A stretch of 64,000 nucleotides of DNA, taken from assembly GCA_034440635.1 (NCBI GenBank), contig JAOTON010001356.1:2488501-2552500 (forward strand). Reading direction: 5' to 3'. The notes under the pieces are model-generated. The model saw only the letters and a list, made by a program, of their open reading frames with translations, was not told the origin of the DNA and made no database searches. The position numbers and the translations under genes are program-made. Source of the stretch: Lepas anatifera. Lineage: Eukaryota > Arthropoda > Thecostraca > Lepadidae. Position 1 is the first letter of the stretch, and each line of letters starts with the position of its first letter. This document shows positions 23,258 to 35,690 of this stretch, piece after piece.

Positions 23258-24917
23258 CTTAAGCACGGATCACACTTGTATTCTAGTCAGCTAGCGCTGA
23301 TTTGGCCTACTTTAAATGATTATTTTTATTTTTATCTTGCTTTAAATTTTTGTTATTTCGGCCACATGTTAGTTCGCAAGTCCTGCTTGACTACATCGAA
23401 TTTTGACCTGAGTTTTTGTTGCATTTATCGCCATTCAAAGTATATCCAATACCGTCTGTTTTAATAGAAAGCATTCTTTCAAGACTCAGCAATTCTTATT
23501 AAGAAAATATAGTCTGCCTGAAAATATACCCTGTTTGCTTTTAGAGGCAAATATGCAGCATATTCATATCTGGAATAGTCCATATAGCTGGCACGTGCCA
23601 AGTAATTCCAGCCATTTTCACTTGCAACGCCGTCAGTGCTAGGTGCGACACCTATTTATCCCCGGTCCCTCGGTAATAAGCTGAGCTGGCTTTGTCAATG
23701 GCCGCCGACAGGCACAGCCACGTGTTTGTTGGTACAGACACTGGCCCATTCACAGACGCTAGCCGAAAGACTGGCCAGGCTGCAACAGCTGACACTGCGC
23801 CCATCAGGAGATCATTTTATATTTCTCAGAGGTCTTAAATGCGCTTAATAGGGTCCTGAATTTCGTGTTCGGTGCTTTTTTATCAATTCGAAATTCGATG
23901 GTGACATTTTGGCTATATCTTCACCTCTGCGTTTCGCAAAGCGATTGCAAACTGGTTTTGCTGTCGTAGTTGACTGACTCAATTTGACACGACACAAACA
24001 ACTAGAAACATAACTGGTTGTCTTTTCCTTTTCTAGATATTAGATTGTAGATCCTAAGCATGGCAGGCTTGGTTGAGCCCCGATAAACATAGTTTAGATC
24101 TGATATTTTCAATTAGCAAAGGTGTGATAGTTCTAGTCATCGAATGAAAGAGGCAACGTAACAACGTTTATCTTCCCTACGAGATGCTTAGCTATCGTGC
24201 ATTAGACTTTAAATTGATCAGCTTTGGCATTAGAAAGGTAAAGTACAAGGATTTAACAATTGGAACTGCACCTTTTCGAAGAGTTTGTAATTTTCGTGAC
24301 ACTGCCTTCTATATAAGGAACTTCTTACATCAATCATCTCAAGCCACAAAATTTGTCGGAAATTTTTGGTTACGAAAATCTTCTACTCCTTAAACGCTCC
24401 AAGTGCACCGGCAAAAGCTGATCCATGATTTGACATTTTATTCTATAGTATTCAATGATTGAATCTATGAAAAATTGTATGCCAACACATCGTACTTGAA
24501 TTATGTTTTAATTCATTTTCATGATTAAGGCTTTATTCTCTGCTGATGCCGTTACCATCAGACTCAAACAGCTTGGGATTTCAGATCAGCCCTGTATCGT
24601 CTCCGCGCCCGCTCCAATCACACTGCCCGCCCGCCCGGCTGGGCGAGCCAGGCTAAGCCGCACTCCATAGCCTGCGACCGGGCGGTCCGACCCTCTGCGC
24701 AAGGGCGGTCTCAGGCACGTTACAGGCGTGGCGCGGTGTAAGGAATGTATATCTACCACAATGTATGGTCGGGTAAAGCCACGGTCAAGCCTCGATATCA
24801 TCCATTTGTTGGAAGCAATGATTCTACACCTAAGCAGCAATGGCCACAAAACCTAACATTTCTATTGCTGTATTCAAAGACGATGGCACCTCCTTCTGCA
24901 GTCAATTCTGCCTTCAC
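23258..24917. other. Intergenic, nothing recognised
   Basis: AT-rich DNA with a GC-rich patch at 24590-24740 (overlapping short frames, no domain). No RNA gene or transposon end was seen. Confidence 0.5.
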
Positions 24918-25202
24918 TGCCCCAGTTTGACCCAGTGTGGTGGTCTGTTGTTACCCTCCGGTGTGTCACGTGGGTGGTGTCCTATATATTGACCCTGCCC
25001 CAGTTTGACCCAGTGTGGTGGTCTGTTGTTTCCCGCCGGTGTGGTGGATTCCTGTAGTTGACCCTGCCCCAGTTTGACCCATTGCGGTGGTCTGTTGTTA
25101 CCTGCCGGTGTGCCACGTGGGCGTTGTCCTGTAGTTGACCCTGCCCCAGTTTGACCCAGCGCGGTGGTCTGTTGTTACCCTCCGGTGTCACGTGGGCGGC
25201 TG
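24918..25202 (+). repeat. Four-copy tandem repeat of about 77 bp with CACGTG motif
   Basis: Units begin TGCCCCAGTTTGACCC at 24918, 24996, 25065 and 25142 (spacings 78, 69, 77). Each contains GGTGGTCTGTTGTT. Three of the four contain TCACGTGGG or CCACGTGGG, an E-box/G-box type CACGTG hexamer. Copies differ by a few substitutions and one short deletion. A GC-rich tract follows to about 25320. Confidence 0.9.
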
Positions 25203-25830
25203 CGGTGGGCGCGCCGGCCTCCAGAGCTGTAGTGGCGGCCGTGATAGACGACTCCGGGTCGTCTCATCAGCATACACGGTCGCAACAGGGCAGCAATCGG
25301 CCGCCGGCCCATCAACACGCGCATCATTCAGCGGCGACAAATGAGACCGGTGACGTCATGCCGCGTGAGCATTGTGAAGAGATGCCACCTCAGGTCGGGA
25401 TTGCGGAGCAACGGCATCCCAGGTCAAAAGAGGTAATAAAGGTATAGTATGACGCATAGTGAAGACTTTTTGGGAAGTGCAGTGATGGTGAGGAAAAGAT
25501 CTCCAGAGGTCAGAAAAATTAATTTCTTTGATGGAAATCAGTTTTTCCCCGAGATCTGGAGGTTTCCCGAGCTAAAAAGGCTTTTAGAGTCTTACAAAAG
25601 GGAAAATTGTTATGCCTAGTCCACAGAATGTGTAGGTTTGATAACAAGTGTTTGTACCAAATTATATTGAATGGATTAATTGCACCTCTATGGGTATTAG
25701 CCTCAGATTTGAAGAAAAAATATTGCTTCTGATCCCTACTGGTTAGCTTTTGGCAGGGCGGCTATCAATGCACCAACTGCCAAGGTCATGTGGCTTCGCC
25801 GACTCTTTTTCTATTGAAATGTTTTTTTCA
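25203..25830. other. Intergenic, GC-rich at the start
   Basis: 25203-25330 is GC- and CpG-rich with short overlapping frames; the rest is AT-rich. No gene is supported. Confidence 0.4.
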
Positions 25831-25899
25831 GGAGCCAGATTGAACCTGGGTCAGCCACCTGGAAATCGAGCGTGCAAACCCTACACCACTGCGCTCCCT
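25831..25899 (-). pseudogene. tRNA-like sequence (SINE head or tRNA pseudogene)
   Basis: Read on the minus strand, a 69-base unit has an acceptor-like pairing (GGAGC with GCTCC), an A-box-like GCAGTGGTGTAGGG, and a well-formed T arm CCAGGTTCAATCTGG with the B-box core GGTTCAATC. The anticodon arm is not convincing. It is probably the head of a tRNA-derived SINE or a decayed tRNA. Confidence 0.6.
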
Positions 25900-27900
25900 A
25901 CAGGATCATTTTTGTGGCAGAGTAGAACAAATGACCTTAAATTATTCTACGTAGATCTGCCACTACCTTCTCCGCTTATTCCTTCAATATTTGAGCTCGC
26001 ACGACTAACCTAGAAATATAATACATCTGGTCCTCGGGCAAGAAGGCATCCAAATGGGTCTCCCGGGTCCGGCCAGCCAACATACAACAGTGCAACGTTC
26101 GCCGGCAGACACATGACGCCAGGGGCAAAATTTGCCGCTTATATAGGCCACCATTTCTCATAGTGGGACGACCTACAGGTTAATGAACAAAGTTACTGGG
26201 TACGAGTCCTAAGCGTCTCGGATTTTCGCTTTTCATCGGTGATACTTTTAGTGTTTTTTTCCGGAAGGGGAGAAGGGGGACAGCGTTTGCAGCGCTTCCA
26301 TACAAGCTATAAAGCCTAATACTAACACCATGCTGGTGGGTAGATCTTTGTTACCTCAGTCCTTCAAAAACCTGTAGATGACGCAACAGAGGAGAAAGTG
26401 TTGACTGTGGTAAAGTCATCCACATATGCCTGTTCCTAGTGTCGAGTCTTCGTCTTAACTACCGATATAGCAGAGCAATGCTGAGAGTGATAGAATATCA
26501 TGGTTTCGAACTATCACCTTACATAGGTCACAATCATTACAAACAGGAACAAAAGTAAACCGGATGTCGGTAAGGGGTGCATTCATTCAGGATGTATATT
26601 ACAACAAAGACAAAGGAACATGCATACATGTATGCGATTCACGTGCCACCAAAGTTTTTGTTCATGGTAGCAAGAAGTGCTACCAATTCATGGCGTCACT
26701 CTTACAGGTAAACCTTTTACATATTGGAAACTATAATAAATTTGTACAAAATATTGAGCTTATAAGCTTTTCATCAATGGTGATCAAACTGTTAATTTGC
26801 ACAGAAAAGCTTGCCTAAGAGTACTCCAGTCTAGAATTTAATCAAATCAAATGCAAATTCATCTGTCGTTCTTCGTGTACAGTGATGACGGTTTAGTTCT
26901 TCTCTGGAACTCATATGCTAGCCGCATTTTTTTGTAAGCCGATATACACGGTAAGAGTCTCGTTGACTCTTAGAATTCGGCTTCACTCCGGAATCCGCAT
27001 TGCTCTGCAGTTTTTTACAATGACGCTGTAGGGAATGAGCCCTAACTCATTTCACAATGGTAACCTTGCACTATCTTTTATTTTGCTCCTGGGCACATTT
27101 CGTTTCACTTAAGCTGGCATACATGACTTTAACATTTATGTACAATATGACTTAGAAAAATACAACGCAACACACTGTTTTTTACCGCAAGTCCTGCTAA
27201 TCCTGCTTAATCGATACCCTGCCATCACATATCACCCGATAGGATCAGAAAAATGTATACAATTCACACGGCAATTTGAGATGCTCTGACGTCAATTTTA
27301 CCGCAGCACTTACAGCAGACATGGGCTGACGAGCCACATCAGACCACATCACAGACGATACACCACTCCGACATTGTCGCGACTCGCACTCATATCCGCT
27401 TTCCAGGAACGGCCGACATTTTAAGTCGGGGCTCTTATCCACTTCAAAGAGCAGGGAAAATGGTAGAGACAGCAAACGGATCGTTGAACCATTGCTCGCT
27501 ACCTGCCTCAAGGCTGGAGAGCGCCGAGTGTAGATTTGAATAGCTTAATTTGGGAGCCCCGAAACCAAGCTTCTGCGGTTCTGCCATAACTACCAGTAGA
27601 TAAGAAAACGGCTACGATAATAGCAGGTGCTATTAACTCTAAGTACCTTGAAGTTTCATTTGACAAATATTTATATAGTCTGTGAGATGCCTTCAAGGCT
27701 TGAAATAGCCGGAGGCTTAAGCAATATGTCTATCACAGAGTGTGGTAAGTCTAATACTTAGCAGTCTTTTTGACACTCCTTGACAGTTTTTTTACTTCTA
27801 ACATACTCGTCTTATTACACAAAATCACAGTTTATGAGGTTCACCTCAGCCATTTATATTGCATTCTGTTCATGCTGTAACATTCGTGACTCCAACTCTT
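25900..27900. other. Intergenic or intronic, nothing recognised
   Basis: AT-rich sequence with short frames only and no identifiable repeats or RNA. Confidence 0.5.
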
Positions 27901-27949
27901 GAGCTGTAGCGCCTTCCCTGCCAGATAACCTGCAACAAACAATGACAGC

Positions 27950-28042
27950 TGATCACGCACTGAAACCAGTCGTCTTTGCATATGTATATACAAAGAGAAA
28001 GAAATCACTAGGAAAAAGCCAAGAGCTGCCAGCGCTAAGGTA
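27950..28042 (-). other. Candidate exon encoding a membrane anchor
   Basis: On the minus strand a pyrimidine-rich tract ends in CGCTTAG near 28043, a good splice-acceptor shape. The frame that follows reads a 20-residue hydrophobic run (LTLALAALGFFLVISFSLYI) then HMQRR and a polar segment: the pattern of a signal anchor of a type II membrane protein. No ATG precedes it in frame and no strong donor is evident. This could be the N-terminal exon of a Golgi enzyme or simply chance. Confidence 0.2.
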
Positions 28043-29035
28043 AGCCCTAAGCGGAACCGGAGAAAAACATGGAGCAAAACAAATCAGGGCTTGGCCCGCT
28101 GCCAGGTCGTATGTCCGCCTGTCACTCATCCACAGTGGTTCTAAACGCCACCGACGGGGCATACCCAGTACTCTAACAGCACGTGCAAAACCATAACCGG
28201 ATGCTGAAATTTCATCCGCGGGAATTGAAGTAAATGGAGTCAAAAACACACATCACTGATACTCTGTTTTTTTAAAGACATTTTACAAGAGTTTGTGTTT
28301 GACCTGATGATAGAAAATCAGCAGGCATTTGGAGCTCGAGCTCTTTTTGAGAATGCTTAACATACATTTTTATGAGAAAAAAACAGCAAAAAAACTCCCA
28401 GAACCTGGCCAGTCAGGGCCAAAACTACATGTAGTGTTGCCGTAGAACATAAGCAGCCAGCAGTTGCCTTGCTGTCGACCCGTTCCTCTCCAGTATATCC
28501 CCAAAGTAAACAACGCAAGCGCTCGGATAAAATGCGTATTTTAGAGCTTTATGCCCAATGTGATCCCAGAGCTCTTGGGTAGAGGACTGTGTCATGTGTC
28601 ATGTGTCATGTCATGACCGAAGGAATCTCCGAGCTGTTGGCAGACTAGGCATATAATAAAGGTAGTTTCGATCACGAATATATATTTGAACCCCTATGTT
28701 AGTCGATTCACTGACGAATGCAAGGTGGGGTGGTGGGGGGGAGCAAAACGGGAAATTGTCCCCCATACCCCTGGATTTTTGCCGATTTTCTTTTGAAAAA
28801 TATTTGTCACGATTCAAGGCCCCCGTTGACCACCTTCCCCTCCCCCCCTCAAACGTCGGTCCGGATTTGACCCTGTGCCTATTTAGGCACATCTCGCAGG
28901 GTTGGGACTGTATTCGGATGGATATTCATGAGGCGTGCAGACTGGTTAACCCGGATTAACGAGGAAAAGCTCGGGTACTATGTCCCGTATCGGATTGGAG
29001 ATTTGTTGTCAATCACATACTTTAGTGAGCGGATA
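28043..29035. other. Intergenic; small direct repeat at 28589-28615
   Basis: Contains three to four tandem GTGTCAT units near 28589-28615 and G- or C-rich runs at 28725-28745 and 28830-28850. No gene is supported. Confidence 0.4.
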
Positions 29036-29043
29036 TTCGCATA

Positions 29044-29278
29044 CATTGGCGGATGCAGAAGCAACGTTTGGATGGGGTCAAACCAACGTTTTGGGGAAGG
29101 CTATAGCCTTTTGAGAAAAATATAAAAACATAAAAATATAAAAACAAAAATATAAAAATTGAGAAAAATATAAAAACCATAGAATCAAAAAATATCCTTT
29201 TGAGGGGGCTAAACATATTATTTCAGGCTTTTGTGGGTGCCACAGCTCTTTTATCCCCCCTCTTTGGATCCGCCAGCG
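29044..29278. mobile_element. Short hAT-like MITE with 8-bp target duplication
   Basis: The left end CATTGGCGGATGCAG and the right end (reverse complement CGCTGGCGGATCCAA) are imperfect inverted repeats. They are flanked by TTCGCATA (29036-29043) and TTCGCATC (29279-29286), an 8-bp duplication with one mismatch, as expected for hAT transposases. The 235-bp interior is AT-rich with a run of ATAAAAA repeats and encodes nothing. CAGTGGCGGATCCAG-type ends are shared with other fragments in this window. Confidence 0.75.
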
Positions 29279-29286
29279 TTCGCATC

Positions 29287-30885
29287 GTTAACAGGGAGGT
29301 GCCACTGCCAGCACCACGTGGGTGAGGTCCCTGAGCTGAAATCCAATTTTCGCCTGACACCAATATCACGGTGCTTACATGTGCGTTTCTCGTGTGTTGA
29401 TGTCTGGGAGGCTGACTGGCTGAGTACCGCCCTGGCACGCCGACCGTCTCCCCGTCTCCTCCAGGCGCGGAGCCTCACCAGAAGGACCCGGAGTGGCGTC
29501 AGGCGCGAACTCTCATGCACCATATCTGCAACCAGAGCACAGCCACGCTTACTCACCAATGCAAATAGTTTGCAAGCACTTGCAAGCCAGATAGGAAGAG
29601 AGCCAAACGCTTATTAGTCATGACTGAGTTCAGCATAGTCGTTTGGATATAAGCCAAGGCCCGTACTTAGCTCCACTTTTCAACTTGGCCTGTTGGCACG
29701 GTAGCATATCATGCTAGAAATAGGAAGGTGCTTCCAGTGTTCTTTCCTAACAAAAACCCTGCGCATGGTTACCGACTTCCTGGGGCCGGGGTGGATACAC
29801 AGGTAGGAGGGGGATTCTGGTCAGGGTTCTGCAAAGCAGAATAAAGGGGGTGCAAGATCCTTTTTTTTGCAACCTCAAGCAAACTAGTTGCTTTACAATT
29901 GATCAATCATAGGTTCAATTATAAACACTACTGCCCGTTTTTAGGTAACTATTCGAAGGCGAAAACCTCTTCATTGTACGGCTTATCCTGCCGGCCGCTA
30001 CCTCCGCCGATCATTATTTTCTTCCTCGCCAAACTTTTATACCTAGCTCCATATGTAAATGGACAATCCTTCCAAAGATAATTATTAAACAATGTCAATA
30101 GACAATGAGTGAATATACAACTAGTAAAAACACGTCAATGGATAAAAACCAACGACTGATATCAACAACATGCCAATGTAAAGGCAACGGGCGATTTTGT
30201 CATGCGCCGGACGCTTCAAACATTATGTTTTTTTCAATTTGTATGATTTTAAGAATTTGAATTATTGTCGTTAGTCCTAGAATTGCAGTTCTAATGAAGT
30301 CCATGCTTGACGCAAAAATTTACATCGTGTTTTTTTAAGGAAAATAAGGTTATATGTACTCTGTAGGCTGTGTGGAGTACCGCATAACCTAGTGTCTAGG
30401 ACCTTGTAGCATATGCTTATGATGTTTTGGGTAAAGGTAACATTTTTCTAAAGAGTAAAGTAAGACAACATTTCAAGATGACTGTGTAACTAACAAATAC
30501 AGAACAAAGTTTCCGCTTCCTTTATCGAATTATCGGCTGTGAGAATCCTATGGCTTCTATTCCGTTGCCTAACTACAGCTGTATTTCAGTGTATGGCCCA
30601 AATAGTGCAGAATTCACAAACTGGTATCGCTTTGATTGGACCTTTCTTTGAGCCGGCACGTGGCTAAATGGGTGTTGTACTAATTTGCATTGCACTTCCG
30701 GTGCATTGTTCCAGATTAGACGCGCAGCCGCCAACCAATTTTCAAAAATGCAGATTACAGCTTGAAGATAAACATATTTCATAGCTCCTTTAGTTTTTAT
30801 AGCAACAAATAAGTCCTGAACCAGAAACTATATACGAAAACAGCACACCAACCTCAAAAATTTAAATAATACTCGGCTTTAACGA
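29287..30885. other. Intergenic, nothing recognised
   Basis: GC-rich at 29290-29540 with overlapping frames on both strands lacking domains, then AT-rich. No gene is called. Confidence 0.45.
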
Positions 30886-31040
30886 CGCAGCAACGGCCAA
30901 TGTTACACGGCGTTGCCAACTCTCACCCTGTTGGGACGATTTTTAGGGACCAGGTTGTACTGGTTCAGAGAGCCCACTGGGTCTTGAACCTGGGAATTTT
31001 ATCTAAGGGACCAGTTACTCTACCACAATAACCATCCTTC
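30886..31040 (-). mobile_element. tRNA-derived SINE fragment
   Basis: Minus-strand order: a tRNA-like head (31040 to about 30975) with A-box-like TGTGGTAGAGTAACTGG and B-box CAGGTTCAAGACC, then a body CCCAACAGGGTGAGAGTTGG and GCAACGCCGTGTAACA ending near 30886. The body matches the fragment at 40395-40460, which shows this is a dispersed family. Confidence 0.7.
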
Positions 31041-31067
31041 CAAATAACCCTCACAGTTGGTGCGCTA

Positions 31068-31141
31068 TCACTTAAACCAACACAGCAGACAGATGTTGGT
31101 TTAAGTGATAAGACATATGTCTGCTGTACTGGTTTAAGTGA
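31068..31141. repeat. Imperfect inverted repeat with 24-bp arms
   Basis: The arm TCACTTAAACCAACACAGCA continuing to 31091 pairs with 31118-31141 with about two mismatches. The spacer contains a further partial copy (GATGTTGGTTTAAGTGA). The flanks share CAGTTGGTGCG (near 31055 and 31168). Confidence 0.65.
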
Positions 31142-32335
31142 GAATATCTGTTAACCACTGTTATACAGTTGGTGCGTCGCTAAGCCCCTCCAGACAAGCA
31201 TTGGTACCATTTCACGCAGCAGCTTATGGTGAAGACTCGGTGTTCTACCATCCAAAGTTTTGAAATAACGGGCCAAAGACATAGGCTATTGGATCTCGAA
31301 ACTTATCACGGAGAATCTGCTTCTCCAACTCTGGCTTCTCCTATATTTTTTCACAGAGGTTGAGAATTCTTAATGAATCATAATAGCCCGCATGGCAATG
31401 GCAGCGGGAACGACTTATCATCGAAATTAAACTTACTGCCCGGGACTGTGGCAATGGAGCTAAGCCGATTACGTGACGAGTTTGGTTTTCCACCAAGCGG
31501 TGCTTCGGTGTCCCCATCAATAACAATTATCCGCCAGAGGGCATTAGTGTCACTCTCACTAAGCTGATGGCCCCATAATCTGAGCCATCCACCCAGGCGT
31601 CTTCGATTCCGCTTTGGGTTCCACAGAACTTATGAATACGTCGCTTATCCATCCGAAGAGTAATAGCTACATGATCGCGAGACAAATTCTCCTGACGAAT
31701 TCGTACGGTTCTAACCACATAGATCCTTCAAATTTGTCAGGAGACGTTTGAGATACATTACAGAAGTTACCAATCCTGCTGGAATTTCTACATCATTCTG
31801 ACAGGGTGTTGTCTGAGTCCGTTAACTTATAGCATGACATGCTAACGGTATAGAAAAAAATCAGTGATGAAGATACAAAAAACTTAGTGTTCACAATTTA
31901 TATACATACATTTGTGGGTACCAAAGCATGGGCGGTTTCAGGGACAAGAAGGAAAAATGCCCCCGTCTCCTGTCGACTCACTTGGTGACTCCACGTCACA
32001 CAACGGCGGACCTCTGAAACGTCACCCCCCGCCTCTCTCTCTCTCTCTAATATTATTGCACCACACAAATCCTACTTGTGCAGGTTTTTGGGGGAAAGAG
32101 CATAACATACCCCTCCCCCACGATGGGTTTCTTCTCGTTGTGACGATTTTACCATTATTGGCTTTCCTAACAATGGATTTGCACAGAATATCATCTGGAC
32201 GAAAATTCTAGCTGGCCTATGAGTGGCTCCAAACTCATAGCTTGAAGGGCGTGTTGATGAACTACGAAGCTGCTCCAATTCAGCTATACCTTAGACCAAG
32301 TGGGGACGTCAAAACGCCACATAACCGGGATAATA
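31142..32335. other. Intergenic, nothing recognised
   Basis: Mixed composition, a short CT microsatellite at 32034-32048, and only short frames. Confidence 0.5.
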
Positions 32336-32830
32336 TGTTAAGGTCACCTCACATGAAAGTCAAGATCACGTTCAAGGCTCACAGACCAAGGTCACACTCG
32401 CATTTAAAGGTTATTGACGCTAGTACTTTGGGTCAGATGTCGTCACCCAACATGATGTATACTATTTTATTACGTTATAGTTAAGGTTACTCATTGTCCA
32501 GGTCAATGTGACATGTCAAGATTAGAATTCATAGGTCAAATTGAGGTCCTCATTTCCAGCTCAACGGCTGCTGGTGTTAGTTTTTGTAGTGTTATCATGA
32601 GGAACACCTTATACTATGACGGTACAGGTCAATGGCCTCGAAAGACTTTGACATTTTAAGTCCAAAACTTCAGAGAGCACTGCAGAAGTTTATTCTATTT
32701 CATTAGTCCACTTTGAGTATATTCGTGACTCCTTTTCGCCTGATCACATCATTTCCCAATAGGCTTTCAGCATGGCCCAGATGCAACTTTTACAGCATAG
32801 TTTGACCTTGAAGGGATTGATCTAGGTCAA
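32336..32830. repeat. AGGTCA-rich zone, possible old TTAA-element relic
   Basis: Hexamers AGGTCA/TGACCT and near matches recur (near 32340, 32391, 32500, 32536, 32627, 32805 and 32826). No TTAA-flanked terminus or GC palindrome is visible. The zone may be a decayed member of the TTAA lineage or a separate repeat. Confidence 0.4.
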
Positions 32831-32967
32831 TAAGAATTGGTTCAATTGTAGATCACTATACCCCAAACGGGCACTTTGGAAAATCAGCCGCTTTTTTATA
32901 TCCAAGAGGGCCGAGAATACCTCTCCCCTACCGATTCTGTCTTCTACAGGAAAAGTATAAAAGGTTT

Positions 32968-33082
32968 AAGATCCAGCGCCCCTGGCTAAAATGGCACACC
33001 TTCCAGGCCGAAATTGTGCCCCCTCCGGATTCAAATGACGCCTCTGGCCAAAGTGCCCGTCATCGGAAATCCTGGATCCACC
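32968..33082 (-). mobile_element. hAT-like MITE end with GCGCC-bearing subterminal repeats
   Basis: The end near 33066-33082 (GAAATCCTGGATCCACC) resembles, as reverse complement, the GGCGGATCCAGG ends at 29044, 50064 and 57239. Just inside it, GCGCCCCTGGC, GCCGAAATTGTGCCCCC and GACGCCTCTGGCC recur about every 20 bases, like the monomers of the satellite at 50 kb. The opposite end was not located. Confidence 0.45.
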
Positions 33083-34324
33083 TATACGTCAGAGTGTTGA
33101 TAGAACTGAAATCCTTGTTTATAGTTACTTGTTTATTGAAATCCAACGATACTTCCCGGATCAAATGTTAAAAATTTTCAGTACGAATCAAAAGAACGAA
33201 AACAAGCCTAATTTCCCGCATGGTTTACGGCAGTAAAAACTGAGATAGAGCCAGAAAAATGTGTATGCTAGCACATAACCCGTTGCTGGAAGTTCCAGGT
33301 CCATTCTAGATTTGTATCTTCCCAGCATCTGGATCTGCCTACCGTTGGGATCCCCGCGGCGACCGCAGCTAACGGAGATAGCTTCTACAGCTAAAATGGA
33401 GGCGTCATCACCGGGGCCAGGAAAGTAGAGCTCCGCGGATACGCCAGTCAGGCCTGCGCTGGTGTCAGAACTTGTTAGCATTACTGAGGCAGCCCCGACT
33501 CGGTCGATTGGGATGGAAGACTACTCTACAGGCCGAGCGCCTTTGGCTGACCACCGAGTGTCGATCCACACAATATGTTCCAGCGCCTCCTCAAAGCTGC
33601 TCTAACTTCCTCAAAGCTCCTCCAACTTCGTATCACTCGTTCCAGTGCCTTCTCAAACTTCTTCAAAGTTATTTCATTATCAGCTCAAACCTGCTCTGAT
33701 CTCCTCTCAAACGAAAGATGTTTTTGTTTTTGGTTTTGTGAGGAGATTATGGGATCACAATTCTGGTGCATGAATATCAATTGATAAACCAAAGCAATTC
33801 GTTTTTCAGTGAGAAATGAACGTTTTGGAACAGTTTATGGTTGCCATTTCGCTGTTTTTTCTGTATACCACTTCTGCTAAAATACATTTGATGGACGTGG
33901 GAGGCCTCGATAAAATATCGATAATTCCTCAGCTTTGCTACGCCCGCCATGTTGGCGCCAATCAGTTGCAATCGTCTGATATCTCCTCCCAGTTCATTCC
34001 GGTGGACGCCAATTTTCACGCTCGCTCAGACATCCTTTAAGTTCCTCTCATCATGGACTAGTGTAGGTGTTTGGAACTTGATATGATTACCAGGCCCAAA
34101 AAATATTTATTTGATTCAGAGAATGGACAAAAATGTAGATTTTTAATGCACCATGTTATATTCAGCGCCGTGGCCGGTGTGGTACGCCTGAAGGCTGTGA
34201 CTGGTTGTCTCTTCGTCTGTACCAACTTCAGCGCTGCTTTCTTCTCCAAAGGATTCGTCAATGACCTCCTCAATCTGTGACATTAAATTAACCATAGTCT
34301 CTAGGTTGCGTGCTAAAATTTCGG
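33083..34324. other. Intergenic, nothing recognised
   Basis: A GC-moderate patch at 33300-33560, then a stretch with repeated TCCTCAAAGCT-like words at 33585-33670, then AT-rich DNA. Short frames at 33816-34040 and 34143-34340 have no domain. Confidence 0.45.
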
Positions 34325-34551
34325 CCTCAGGCCAGGTCATTTTATGTTTTAACCTAGTTTAGTCATATCATACATAATTTGATTTGCCGTAACAAGAGGA
34401 AGCGAATGGTGCCTAAAAATAGATTCTAACTCAGCTCTATCAGACGCAAGAGCCCAGAAACTCTTCTCTAATATGTCACCTTCTTTCACCTTTCATGACC
34501 TCAATATTGGCCTGAGCCCAAAAGTGACTGATATGTTATTTTGTTTAGAGC

Positions 34552-34592
34552 TTTTTTTCGGGGGGGAGGGGGTCGGAAAGGGGGGGGGGGGG

Positions 34593-34629
<37 letters not shown>

Positions 34630-34663
34630 TACCCCCCCCCCAAAAAAAAAAAAAAAAAAAGGA
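34552..34663. repeat. Homopolymer tract (G, A, C, A runs), probable assembly artefact
   Basis: Consecutive runs of G, then about 37 A, then C, then about 19 A replace the expected junction between the P4 sequence and the P2 terminus. The TTAA present at other P2 insertions is missing here. Such stacked homopolymers are more typical of a badly resolved GC-rich palindrome than of genuine DNA. Confidence 0.6.
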
Positions 34664-34665
34664 AA

Positions 34666-35690
34666 CCCGCGCCCCACCGGGGGTCCGGCGCCACCTTCGC
34701 CCCACCGGGGGGCCATCGATGGCCCCCCTCTAACTCCGAAAATATGGGCGTTAGCGCAAATCTGCAAAGTGCAATAGAAAGCTCGCGTGAATTCAGTAAG
34801 AAATTACTTCGCATGTTTTAGTGCTCAGGTCAATGGTTTGACCTCCAGAGGTCAAATTAGGTCAAGATCGGCTATTTTCACTCAAATATGCAATGATTAA
34901 GCAAACTGGGCATAACTCTTATCTCATTAGAGCTATTGAGGCCTGGTAAAGTACATTTGATAGCAAATTGCCAGTACTTTTTCCGATATGTGGAACGTAA
35001 AGACCTCCCGCCAGTGGTTTGACCGCCAGAGGTCACCTCGTGACCTAATATGACCTGAGGTCACGAAAGGTCAAAAAGTGACCTTGCTGTATATCAAATG
35101 AAAGCCAGTGACAAGACAAACACGATGGTGTTTATTTCACCGCTTTAGCTTAATTAGGTCAAAAGTTATTGTCAAAATACTGTTTTTGACCTCTGGTGAC
35201 CTTGGATGACCTTGGAAAAGTCAAAGGGCAAATATGACCCCTGGGATCCGTGAAAGGGTGTCCAACAACGTTGTTCTGAGCAGTTTGAGTATTTGCAATC
35301 ATTTTTGTGGCTTTTATATCATGAAATAGCTTTTCCCCATGCTTTTCCAATAGGAGAGGTCGCCTCGTGACCTGACCTCAGGGCACGAAATCGAAAAATC
35401 CCGGATATACACCTTGTAGACCCTGGAGGGGTCATGAAGTGTAGGAAGTTTCAAATTGATCGACTTTGAAATGTAGCTCTTACAGAGCTCTAAAGGTGAA
35501 GTGAGGTGACCTTGGTTGACCTCGTCTGGTGACCTGACCTTGGGTGACCCGGGGTAAAAAATTTCAGGGATGATGGGAAAATAATGCAGTAAGAGGTAGA
35601 GCCCTCAACCGCGGTGCTGCGTTTCGTCGTTTTTCTGCTATCCTGGAAAAACCTTAGGGGGGCCATCGATGGCCCCCCGGTGGGGCGAGG
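34666..35690 (-). mobile_element. TTAA-type non-coding element, family P2, copy 3, inside P4
   Basis: Starts CCCGCGCCCCACCGGGGG with spacer and second motif, and ends with the single terminal motif GGTGGGGCGAGGG. The internal sequence is nearly identical to the copy at 19747. The flanking TTAA is not seen on either side (GGAAA on the left, ATATAG on the right), consistent with the damaged left junction. A 63-codon frame (35350 to 35159) matches frames in two other P2 copies. Confidence 0.9.

Noticed and set aside
34493..34814. Poly-Phe / poly-Lys frames at the homopolymer tract
   Set aside because: They arise from A, G and C runs that are probably an assembly artefact.
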